NCBI GenBank assembly: GCA_019095985.1
Contig: CM032662.1
Coordinates: forward strand, 10,385,526 to 10,449,525
Length of the DNA: 64,000 nucleotides
Direction of reading: 5' to 3'
Origin: Streblospio benedicti
Taxonomy: Eukaryota; Annelida; Polychaeta; Spionida; Spionidae
Of this stretch, positions 12,001 to 21,974 are shown one piece after another. How positions within the stretch are numbered: position 1 is the first letter of the stretch; every line of letters begins with the position of its first letter. The translations under genes and the position numbers were made by a program. The notes beneath the pieces are model-generated. The model saw nothing but the letters and a program-made list of their open reading frames with translations. It was not told the DNA's origin and ran no database searches.

Positions 12001-15000
12001 ACTGTCAGTGTATTGATGTATAATAAATAAGTATGAGAGGACCTGCAGCAGCTCCAATATTAAAGCTTGCAAACATGTTATTATACTTGTTCAGCATGTG
12101 GCTCACTAAGCGTTACCTGGGCCCTGTTGAGGTTTGCGCGCCCCGCGAGAGCCTCAGCCACAGCGTCCCCCGCATACGGGAAGTGCTCGTTCTCACGATA
12201 CCAGTCTTCTAACACCTGCAGCCAGAAGCAGGTGAATGCGTTATTATATTCTAGGCACAGAAATTCATATTTTCATTCTTTGAAACATAAGGTGATATAG
12301 TATGATGTTTGTTAAAAACAAGCAAAATGTCATTCAGTGGATCTGAGAGCAAAAATATTTTCAATATATTATGTACTGAATAGAGTAACTAAATATTTTT
12401 AAATATAACAATCTTTTTTTTTTCTTCCATTTTTTTCTGATTCTCAAAACATTTGAAAATATTGAGCTTGCTAAACTTAACTTTTAAAAAGCAAACTCTC
12501 TGATTGAGAAAATTCTTTACTGCAAAATTAATCTTAATTTTTGCTCCTTAAAAAAGTTCAAAATTTTCTAAATTCAAAAGTATGTTTAAAATAAATTTTA
12601 TTGGAAAAAAAATACAAAAAAATAAAAAACTTATAAAATTCAATTTTTGCTTCTTAAAAGTTTAAATCTTTTTAGCTTTAAATATGTTCCAAACAAATAT
12701 TAATGTAAAATGTAAAAAAACTAATAAATAAAAACTATAAAATAATAATCTTTAAAAAATACTTAGCAGAAAAATAAATTCTATTTCTTCTTCTTAAACA
12801 GGTACTAAATATATGTTCAAAACAGATTAAATGAGAAAAACCTTGACAAAAAATTCAAATCAATCAAATAAAAAAATAATTTTAAAAGATTCAACAACTA
12901 TTTTGCAAAACTTAAAAAATTTGGCTATAAGAAAAAGCTTTGAAAATTGAACTTTCAAAAAATAAAAACCAGAACAATGAACTTAAAAGAAAGCGTAGTT
13001 CACCTTGCGGCTGCTGGGTGTGAAGTATCGCAGGCGGTGCCGGCCGATGCGGTACTGAGGTGCATGAGGGATGGCTGCCGGTGGCTCGTGCGGGATGTCT
13101 TGGGATGGGGGCTTGTGTGGGATGGCTGGGGGCTCTGAGGGGGGACTGGGGAGCTCCAGTTTGGGCGAGACGTGCAGAGGAACGTCCCCATGGCACTTAA
13201 TAGGCGACGACTGTGGGGTGAGACCTGAAATAATATTGTTATTTGTCTATAGAACAGCGCCAGGTGAAAAGAGATTGGATTATGTTTGAAATATGATTCT
13301 CTATTGTAATCTGCAGACTAAAAACATTGTCAAAATTTTCAAATGGCAATTGTATAGTAATAAATGAAAAATTTATACAGGGAAATTAACGGTACTTATT
13401 CAAATATTTCTCTCAAAGATCTGCAAAAGCTAGACAAACTTTCTGTCTGTCTCAAACCAGAAAGCAAGGTTTCCTACCAAACACACATATTAGACCTAAA
13501 CAACTCACCCGACAGAGTTCTGCTCACATCAATCAGCCTGGCACTGCTGCTGCCACATGGCGCTGAAAGCTGCAATTCCTCAGGAGAGCGCGCATCTGGA
13601 CATTCACCGTCAGGACAGTGTTCCTGCGTTATGGTTGGCAGCCAGCCTCCCGTCTTCACGGCTGGTTCTGGGTGGCTACGGGCGGCTGCACGGTGCTGGT
13701 TCTGGGTGGGCGGGGGAGACTTGAGCACCGGGGTGGACGTCATCGCGAACAACACAGCGTCATCAGGACGGTCGCCGCCGGAGCCTTCAGGACAGTCTTT
13801 GTAAAACGCTGTGGCTGGAAAAACAGGAGGCGGGATGGACGGCGGCGAAAACGGCACTTTGACGCCGTCAGCACTGCAATCCGGTGTCAGCGTCGAGTGG
13901 AAGCCTGAATCGTCGGTTGCCGTTAGCGACGAGGGTCGCGGGAGGTCGGTGGTGAGACTCGGCAGCAGCCACGGGGTCGCGTTGTCATGGCGACAATACT
14001 CATGGAAGGAGCTGTGGCTCGCGTCGGAAGTGGCATGCGGAGGAAAGCTTCCCGGGTGAGTCGGTGACGGCAGCGAATTCCAACTTCGCTCCGGGGGTGG
14101 GACATTTGTGACGGACTCGTCGAGGTCGGCTTTGTACTCGTTGCCATCGGTGACGGTGGCTTTATACGTGTTGAGCGCGTCGGTCGTCGCTTTGATGAGC
14201 TCCAACCATTCGTGGTCGGCGCGCATGTCCACCAGGGCTTGCTCCTGGATTCCCGAAGTTCCCGCCTCGGCGTTTCGCGCCTCACGTCTCCCGCGCTGCC
14301 GCTTCGCCTCCACGGCGTCGCAGTGCTGTAGGTACGAGGCTCGCAGCGTCGCCAGCCACACGCGCTCCCAGTAACCTCGCCGTGGGGGCTCGCAGTGCAG
14401 CAGCCGCAGCAGCGACACGTGCTGGTGCTGCACAAACACGGACAGCGCCGGGTTCACGGACTGAAAACAACAGCACAGAGCGGGTGTCAACAGAGGCAGG
14501 CACCAGTTGGACGCTTCAAACACTAACACAGCACAGATCATGTAGTGTAGAGGAACCGTTGGGTGTTTCTCATATGTCAAACAGATGGTAGTAATTGGTG
14601 AGAGAACTATCAAGCAGTTGAATGTTTGCCTGTTTATTTACCATAGATGTTTAAAATCCTGTACACTTGGTTCACAGCACTTGGTCTCATGGTAGTTTTG
14701 TATTAGTGTTCTTTTAGGCTGTGTAGCAATCACGAAAGAGAATTTCAAAATTTATATTATTAACGTTTTCAAGCACTACAAGGCTCCTTATCAAATAAAA
14801 TGTCTCCAATATACAATATTGTTAATTTTGTGGAGACATTATATTTGATAAGGAGCCTTGTAGTGCTTGAAAACGTTAATAATATAAATTTTAAAATTCT
14901 CTTTCGTGATTATTACACAGCCTAAAAGAACACTAATACAAAACTATCATGGTACTATAGGTGACAATTTCAAATGCCCAGCTATCAGAATTTCCCTCTT

Positions 15001-18000
15001 ATTTTGGTTGAGTTTTCAGACTTCTGGGTATAATTTGAAAGATCAGGATCTAAACAAACTATTCTATTTGATATCACTCAAACAAACCATCATAAAGTAC
15101 CATCAGTGCCCAACAAACTGACAACAGTATTGATTGTGACTTGTAAACAATGGATGGTACATCCTCATTTATAAGAACATTTGTATGATACAAACCCCAT
15201 AAAAAATCAGTCTTCTGAATTTCTTAGCACTTGCAAGAAGTAACATAGCGCTAACTTAATGACCTTAATCATACAGACACGACCCCCACGACTCTCACCT
15301 TCTCTCTGCTGTCGTCTGCTTCACACAAGTACGGTTCCATCCAGTCGCTCCCAGAAACTGTGAACCCCGCTGTGCCTGGCAAGTTCTCTGGCAGGTGCCC
15401 CTCCGCCTCACATTTCCACGGTCGAGTGAACGTGTGGGACGCCGAAGACGTTTTCCGGCTTTTCTTGCTACTTCTTGCGATGCTATTTCTCGGTCTATTG
15501 TCTGTGGAAGAGTCTGTTTGCGTTGGTTTTAGCCTTTTAGCCAATAAATTTGGTTTGCATATTTTTCTGTTTCGTAGTTGGCGATCAGGCGAGTGAGATT
15601 TTGTATCATCGGTCGGGTCGTCTTCCCTCACGTTGAGAGCACCATGATTGTCGTCAGCTTCATCCGAGAACGACAGTGATCGCTTTAAAGCACCACTCAT
15701 GCTCTAGTCTAAAAGCAAAATAAACAATAGGCATATAAAATCTATTCTTGCAGACTTTCTACTCAATATTTTACCATGTTAACTTTCAATGTTCCATTAA
15801 AACATCATGTAACGATTGAGCTATAACAAAGATCAAGATCTACAAACTCCAAATCTGACTATCATCATGTGCAATGTTGTAACATATTACAGAAACTAAA
15901 AATGGATAACACTAGCAAAATAAAAACACACCATACAATGCAGTCATCTTTTTTAACCAAAGTTCCAGATGTCAAATTTGACTTCAATATTGCTGCATTA
16001 TCAAAAAAGATGTCCAATCAAGAGTTTGTAATACTAAAGCTGAAAATAAACAGTGTACAGTGACTTACTTGCTGTGTCATATGCTGTGGTGTCACTGACT
16101 TGTCTGTCTGTGCTGAGGCCGTCACGCACCAGTGAACACACTCAAAACAACACTTCAGTACTACACACAGTACTGCAGTATTGCTTGGGTTCACAGTGAA
16201 CAGATATAAGTGGGATAAGGTCCATGTCACTATCTCTTCAGTGAAGCAGCATATTAAACTGTGGTAATAAGGATTAATCCTTAAGCTGACCAAGTCACAT
16301 GAGTATAATATGCACAAATCATTGGCTCAGTTATTATTTAGTCATGTTCTCCTCACCTGAACTTTTCAACTCCAAGTACTTCTAAGTATTAATCACAGAG
16401 GCTCAATTTCACATCAAGAAAAAGAATTTGTCAGCTCATAGTAGAGTATTAACACTGTACAAGTCTACACCTAATACTGTCAACTTGATGTTACAACTCA
16501 TTTTCACTTAACAGTCAGTTAATGTCAATCAATCAACTCGTAAATTTAAGTGGGCAGGCCATAACTGTTCATCATTCTGAGGGTTTGCCTGGCAGCCCAG
16601 TCTACTTCACGACCATCCCCTCCAAGCTTTTTAGTCATTTGGATCTTTTTGACCCATACTCAAAATGCTAGATGTTTTGCAAGACTGTATGATGTAAAGT
16701 ATTTTAATAATTACATGAAGAAACGTGTCGTTCAAATACTGGCAGAATGCACGCAAACTGAAGTAATTATGAAAATGTTGGCCTCCTGGATGTGCCACTG
16801 GTTGTTCTACTTTGATTCTGAATCCATGAAACATGGCATTTTACTTTATTCAAGCAATTGATACTCCCAGTATTTACAGCATAGATCATAAGGACTGCAC
16901 ATAGGGCATGAGTTTGCTCAATACTGGTCGTTATTGCCTCTAATACACATACTGACTACTGACATCTGTGCTTCCGTGGCCGAATGAATAGGGAGTTGGA
17001 CTCGTGACCAGAAGGTCGTGGATTTGATTCCCGGTCAGGTCTGATGGTAAGTGTTGAGCAAATTTACCTCTAACAGGTTGCATACTGCACCGTGGTAACT
17101 ACACGTTAAATAGGTACAGGTCAGGCGAGTGAACGCAAATGTGAGTGATAAGTACGTATGCACCACACGGTAGCAATGTGCTGTATGCTCCCCAGGGAGA
17201 GTTGAGAAAGATTTAGTGTGACAAGGATGCCAAATGACCTGGTGTAGATGTAGTCGCTAGAAAACGGCAAAAGCTGTTCATTGAACTATCAACAAGCACA
17301 TTTACATTTACTGACTTCAAAAAACAGTTGGAGATTATTTGTTTCTATGAATTTTTTGTTCTAGAATTTTTAATTCAATTTCTTATCTTAAAAGCTATTC
17401 TAAATTATAATGAACTTTATATCAAGTGTTAATTAGAGAAAATACTACATCAAAGTGAACTTAAACTTCAAGTAACTTGCTATATCATAACAGCCTATAT
17501 TCAAATAATGTTCTATTTTAAATGTATGTTACATAATCAGTTATGCAATGCAAATATTTTAAGTTCAACAAGAGTACATACTTGTTATTCATTCACAAAT
17601 CAATAAACCACAAAAAGAGGCCAAAATTATTATAAGCAGGAAATCAACTTCCTTAGTTTTGGAGTCCTAGTTAATTAGGCACTTAAAAATGTTTGTTAAT
17701 CTCAAGTATTTAGAAACAAGTTATATCTTTGCACCATGAACTAACCTATATCCCACTAAAATGACACTTAGAAATTTAAAAATTTCAATAAGAACCTAAA
17801 TTCTTTTTTATAAACATGATTTTGAAATATATTTAATAGCTCTCAATACCAAGTAAAACTGATTTATATGTCGATCACATCTTTCGTTAATTGTTTTACT
17901 GTTCATAATAAATCATCACACATCTAAAGTCCATATTTTTCCCTTAAAGCCAAGGGTGTTAGACTAATTACAAAATGATAAATAGACAGTGTAAACAAAT

Positions 18001-21000
18001 TTCGCAACTTCCGATGACAGCAAAATTGTACATGTCATGTGACGTCCGTATATTAATTAACACAGACAAACTTCTCCCAGGACTGTGCTGGTTTCTATCG
18101 ATCCAACAACTTATATAAAAAGTCTCAACCTCATTGAAAAAGCACTGGAAAAGATTTTTGTAAATGTGTACGTTTCCCACAAGTCATATGACGCAGAACC
18201 GGGATTTCCTAAAGTGGCCCGCAGGTCATAATGTACCCAAAATACAAGCAACCTGCGGCCCAACTGGCCCAATTGCTGGTCAACATGACACTTCAACCAG
18301 GGAGAGAAAAAACAAATAAGCAATAATTAAGTGTCGTTTAAACTTCTAACGTGGATGTTTGACTGATAAAAAAGTGGAAATCCCACATGCAAGGAAAGTT
18401 ATGAATATCATCCTTTTGATAGTCCCCTGACGTAGCGGATTAACAGTATGAACATTAGAGGTTACTCACACACGTGCACTGCGAACCAGAGTCTTCATCA
18501 CGTTCTCCATGTTCCTGAAAATCACATGTTAAAATTTCTCACTGGCAATAAAAAAAAATTGTAGAAAAAAAGAGTTAACAAATACTGGGTTAGTGTTAAT
18601 CCCTAGTGAGAGGAGTATAACATTATTCCAAATGAGAAATTAGAAATGACATTTAAACAATCTATCAATCAGTCAGCAACTCAGAAACTTCTCATGTATA
18701 AAGCTTTAACACATGTATCATGGTAAAGCATCCGTATGTAACAATTAACAAGTTTTAATTGAAAGATCTAGAGATTCACAGTCCAATGATGATATTTCGT
18801 ATTCATTTTTCATTAATACAGACTCAAATTACAATGGCAGATCTAAAATCTGTTCATTATATGAAAATCAGTTACAAATAATATTTCATGTAAAAAGCTA
18901 ACTAACAGCTTGAAAAAATACAGAACCAAATAAAAAATTCCTCTCAAGCCAACTGATGATTCCAAAGAGTACAATATCCATGTATCGTCTTTAATATCGT
19001 TGCTGTCATCATCAATAACATCATCGCACGTTTTAAGTCCATATTTTACCCTTCAAGGCTGTTAGACTACCTTATGGCTGCGTGTAAATGTATAGAAAAT
19101 GATGTGTGTAATAAACTGCGCACACTCACGTTGGGAAGATGAGAAGCCCGTGTCTCTCGAGGGAGGAGAACGTGATGATGCGCAGGATGTTGTAGAGAGG
19201 GCGCCACTGTAGCTCCAGCTCCGAACGCAGCAACAACTCCTTCTTCCTGGTAGTGGTGAAGTCCATAAATTGGTTGGTAATAGTTAGAGGATTTAAGAAA
19301 TTGGGGCCAAATCATGAAATGATGCATCGCATTCCCAAAGCAGCCAATCTAACAAATATATGAGCTAAATGTTTCTACTGCCAGTGATTTTTTATGTCGA
19401 TTCAGTGCATTACATGTTTGAAATCAACACTTCTTTTAATTACCATACAAAATATTTTGTATTAAAGCTACATAAATAGTGTTAGTGGCACAAAATTCTA
19501 CTCTAAAAAGTTGATTTCTAAAGATCCACTTAAAGTTCTTAATCACTTACTTGATCAATGCAGTGAGTAACTGTGCAAACTTTGTCACGAGTGTGAAGTC
19601 GAGGTCTGGGATACAGATGAGCTCGTACGTGAGGTGGATGAAGTGCAGGTGGTCATCTTTGCTGAACTTGTGACCATACAGTCGGATGTACCTACACCGT
19701 GAGAAATGAAACACACAACATTACATATCTTTTCACTAAAATTCCATGCAATTGTTTTAATTATTTCAATGAAACTGGACAATCCTAAATTCCAGATAAT
19801 GGACACCTATTTGATTTTTATTAAAGCAGCACATAGGAGATTCTCCCACTTCCAGTGTTATTTATGAATAAGCCGTGACAAATTTCTTTATCTCACACTC
19901 TCAGCAGGCTGGCTAATTTGCATAAATTTACAACGTACAAAACATCAAGTAGCCCGTGCTGGCACTTTTAGAAAAATGCGATTCCCGTTATCACTTAGAG
20001 GGTTGGCGCTTTAAATCAAACATTGAGTGCACTAACCAATGTGTTTTATGTTGGTCGCTAAGAAACTTACCACCATTGGTAGTTTCATAAACACAAACTT
20101 TTAATTACCATCCGAAAAATTGGCATTTGGAAATATCTGTGTCTTATCTACATTAATTTGCAGCGTGCAATCAATAAAACATTTATAATAGCGACAGAGA
20201 CATTATAAAAACAGAGCTGGAGATGTACTTATAAGGAGTAATTTTGAATGATGTAAACATTTGAACCGGGTGTCTGTGGTTAATGATGATGAAGTTTCGT
20301 GAAATGTTATCAAATTAAAATAAATCTGTTAAAGTGGGAGAAAGGTGTATGGCATTATGTTTGAATGTGAGATAATGAAATATCTTGATTTGCGGAGCTG
20401 TCACAGATCTTGTTTGCTTGTGCTGACTCCAGCTGGGAGAACTACAAACGGTCAGATATTTCCTTATCTCACATTCAATTCCATGCAATACCCTCTAAAT
20501 CAGCACAGCCAGGTAAGACAAATTCCTGGTAGACACGAGCACAATCATTCTGTTTTCAAACCGACACATCACAATACATATGATTTGAAAACACACGTCG
20601 GAGCATTGGCACCTGCATCTATTATCTATTCTTTGGGCAAGCATACTTTTTTTTTTTTTTAATTATTCAAAAGAATTTGTTTAGTGTCATCTACAAATAT
20701 TACATGAGATGCTTTTATGAAAATTTTAACCATGACATTTGCTTTTAATCATACTAACATCTAATCTACGTAGGTAACACAAAGTGCATGATCATCATGA
20801 TGGGGATATGGTGTGATTCTTTTCCAGTCATCTCCCACAGTTTTCAGTTTCAGTTTTCAGTTTTCTCAACCTTCTATCTTTTAATAGATGCTTATAGGTT
20901 GGGTACGTGAGGAGAAAAAAGAGAGAGATACATGTTAGTAGCGGGACAAGAATTTAAATGACAAAATGTACAGTGAGGGATAAAATGTTAGTAAAATGCA

Positions 21001-21494
21001 AGATAAAAGCAGAGAAAGAGATAGGGGTTTAAAAGAAGTGTGGTAAATGTCCGGCTATCAATGACACAAGCTTGAACGTGCTCACTGAAGCTTGAATGCA
21101 TTGCAAAAAACAGAAGCTACAAATAAACTGATAAAACATTCATTTTTCCATACTGTCAAAAAAAAACATCCTGTCAAATGCAGACTGGTCTGAGACTATG
21201 AAACGTCTGTATGTTAGCAATGCGGCGTTAAATTGGCACATGATTACGGGAGTGTGCGCAGAATGAGATACTGTAAACATTCGTAGAACAACATACTCAC
21301 TTTGACAGTTGGCCGGTCCAGTGAGCAGTTCCAATCTTGATGTCTCTAAACTGGATGGCTCTTGCCAGGTTTGCCTTGATTTCTGCCAGCTGAATATTTG
21401 ATTCAACGTCAAGTCTATCTGCATATGGTAAGAACTTGTTGTACGGTGTCTCCTTTTGGGGTTTGAACCCCAAGACAGATTCTCGATCTGTCAT
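25..21494 (-). CDS. PSME4: Proteasome activator complex subunit 4 (PA200/Blm10), first 17 coding exons, 3' part outside window
   Basis: HEAT-repeat protein that caps the 20S proteasome; nuclear/cytosolic, linked to histone turnover and DNA repair (family knowledge). I recognise it from long stretches close to human PSME4: [18 protein letters not shown] at the N-terminus, then [11 protein letters not shown]-, IGYIDW-, FNLPVGSSQ-, [12 protein letters not shown]- and GIDPND-like blocks in the right order. Exons (minus): 21301-21494, 19551-19691, 19130-19246, 18470-18514, 9290-9439, 8562-8625, 8008-8082, 7369-7488, 6737-6829, 6187-6245, 5034-5243, 4138-4236, 2994-3081, 2395-2484, 1401-1631, 415-513, 25-94. 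All junctions are AG/GT and every phase joins; they give 648 residues of a protein usually about 1840 long. The start at 21494 is the first ATG before the conserved block. Intron 4 (9 kb) holds another gene. No frame damage seen. Confidence 0.97.
3125..3325. mobile_element. hAT-like MITE with 8-bp target duplication
   Basis: 201 bp with inverted ends (AGGGAAGAATATACC and GGTATATTTCCCCCT) flanked by a perfect 8-bp duplication CATAGTTA (3117-3124 and 3326-3333). The 8-bp duplication is typical of hAT transposons. No coding capacity. It sits in a PSME4 intron. Confidence 0.75.
3896..4137. repeat. Imperfect GT/GC microsatellite next to a PSME4 5' splice site
   Basis: About 240 bp of GTGTGC-type repeats with runs of (GT)n. 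It ends at the donor of PSME4 exon 12 (exon border at 4138), so in the transcript the intron starts with a long CA/CG-rich tract. The apparent Cys-rich and His/Thr-rich frames here are products of the repeat. Confidence 0.85.
5640..5790 (-). repeat. Dispersed repeat with a tRNA-like antisense segment
   Basis: The block CCACTGTATTGACATAG...CAACCCTAAGCTTCC recurs at 49290-49350 and 58096-58160 in AMN intron 1. The adjoining GACGGGACGCGAACTC reads on the minus strand like a polymerase III B box. A similar antisense B-box-like piece lies at 34775-34830. Probably a SINE relic. Confidence 0.45.
7115..7291. mobile_element. Second hAT-like MITE, inverted relative to the first
   Basis: About 177 bp, reverse-complement relative of 3125-3325 (shared GAGAATGGCTCTGGATTTTTGC core). 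Its flanking 8-mers AGGTTTTG and CAGTTTTG match at six of eight positions, so it is older than the first copy. Intron of PSME4. Confidence 0.7.
9840..10765 (-). other. Presumed 3' UTR and flank of the nested homeobox gene, within PSME4 intron 4
   Basis: AT-rich sequence after the homeobox stop with several minus-strand AATAAA-type signals (for example around 10100 and 10200) and a long T run near 10585-10603. No coding sequence recognised. The 3' end cannot be placed. Confidence 0.3.
10766..15700 (-). CDS. Divergent homeodomain protein nested in PSME4 intron 4 (TALE-spaced, SIX/ANHX-like end)
   Basis: Five exons: 15299-15700, 13509-14460, 13004-13224, 12117-12215, 10766-10879. All have AG/GT borders and joining phases, giving 595 residues with a TGA stop. 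Residues 1-134 are basic and Ser-rich (possible nuclear signal, [12 protein letters not shown]). Residues 135-195 ([22 protein letters not shown]) faintly resemble the end of a SIX domain. Residues 200-510 are low-complexity, Pro/Ser-rich linker. A homeodomain spans about 511-574: helix 1 LEDWYREN, a PY pair, then helix 3 [13 protein letters not shown] with W48, N51 and R53 kept but L for F at 49. The helix 1 to W48 distance is 36 residues, as in TALE proteins and three more than SIX, while NRRxRD is SIX-like. Probably a DNA-binding transcription factor; class unresolved (ANHX, SIX or TALE). A leader intron is likely: an acceptor lies just 5' of the ATG (about 15707-15722). Confidence 0.85.
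11168..11568. mobile_element. GC-rich MITE with about 28-bp terminal inverted repeats
   Basis: Ends AATATGACGCACCACGCC and its near mirror at 11540-11568, followed inward by CCCGGG on both sides. The left internal part is rich in CCCCGG/CCGTGATGCC motifs. Non-coding; lies in the last intron of the nested homeobox gene. Confidence 0.65.
11764..12032. mobile_element. Long-palindrome (foldback) element
   Basis: Two arms of about 125 bp, nearly perfect inverted copies (CACTGACAGTTCTTTCTAC ... GTAGAAAGAACTGTCAGTG), around a short centre at about 11895. MITE-like; ends 85 bp before homeobox exon 4. Confidence 0.75.
12520..12850. repeat. Degenerate AT-rich tandem repeat in homeobox intron 3
   Basis: Roughly three diverged units of 110-125 bp sharing TTTTTGCTCCTTAAAA-like and AAATATGTTC-like blocks. 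No coding content. Confidence 0.4.
14688..14955. mobile_element. Long-palindrome element, nearly perfect arms
   Basis: Arms of about 115 bp (TAGTGTTCTTTTAGGCTGTG ... CACAGCCTAAAAGAACACTA) around a centre near 14820. Near-perfect arm identity suggests recent insertion. In intron 1 of the nested homeobox gene. Confidence 0.8.
16070..16150 (-). other. Possible 5' UTR exon of the nested homeobox gene
   Basis: On the minus strand a good donor (GCAAGTAAGT, near 16070) faces the pyrimidine-rich acceptor just upstream of the homeobox ATG. This would make a non-coding first exon and a roughly 350-bp leader intron. The transcription start is not visible; the call rests on splice-site shape only. Confidence 0.3.
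16971..17262 (+). mobile_element. tRNA-derived SINE, full-length copy
   Basis: Head with A box TGGCCGAATG (16977) and B-box-like GGATTTGATTCC (17020), then a body (GGTACAGGTCAGGCGAGTGA, GAGTTGAGAAAG, GTGACAAGGATGCCA) and tail GTAGATGTAGTCGC. The same body recurs at 48166 and 57015, and tails at 30373 and 38320. Located in PSME4 intron 4. Confidence 0.75.
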
Positions 21495-21974
21495 AATTTC
21501 ACTTTTTTCAGTAAAATGATTATTCTAGATGACTTTGCTTAGTTTGTATAAGACTTCCCGTGTCTCATAAAAATAATTAGATACTAATTTGGGAGCGTTA
21601 TGTTTTGAACAGGTCTAGAAACTCACCTATATTTTTACAAGAAACTGGGACCGGCTATGATTACACATTTTGTGTAATAATCATAGCCACTACGCAAGAA
21701 ACTGGTGGCAAGTAAATTTTCCGCGAGTGGCATACCATAAGATAAAAATATATATCGTAAATATTACGTTCCTCCAACTTCTGAAAGTTTATGTAAAAAT
21801 TATTATGGTACCGAATATAACGAGCAAATCATCTTAGACGTTTGGCTGTCCGTCAAATGATTGCGTTATGACTATGATGTGGGTCATCACCTGTATTATC
21901 GACGGTGCACGCGAAAAGCCGAGTTCAGCATTTTTGTCTAAATTTTACCATTTAGTGCACCTCAAAAACCCAAT
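21495..21974. promoter_or_regulatory. Divergent intergenic promoter region between PSME4 and NCLN
   Basis: Only 480 bp separate the start codons of two head-to-head housekeeping genes, so both promoters must lie here or overlap the first exons. It holds a short perfect-ended hairpin (21653-21688, GGCTATGATTA arms) and a block at 21846-21871 that recurs 3.9 kb away. No TATA box or CpG-dense stretch stands out. Confidence 0.6.

Noticed and set aside
13618-14591. Plus-strand and other-frame open stretches across the homeobox gene
   Set aside because: Opposite-strand shadows of the exon 13509-14460; they lack splice or start context.
16977-17050. tRNA-like sequence with A and B boxes
   Set aside because: It does not fold into a full cloverleaf by eye, is followed by a shared repeat body, and recurs at two more sites; a SINE head, not a tRNA gene.
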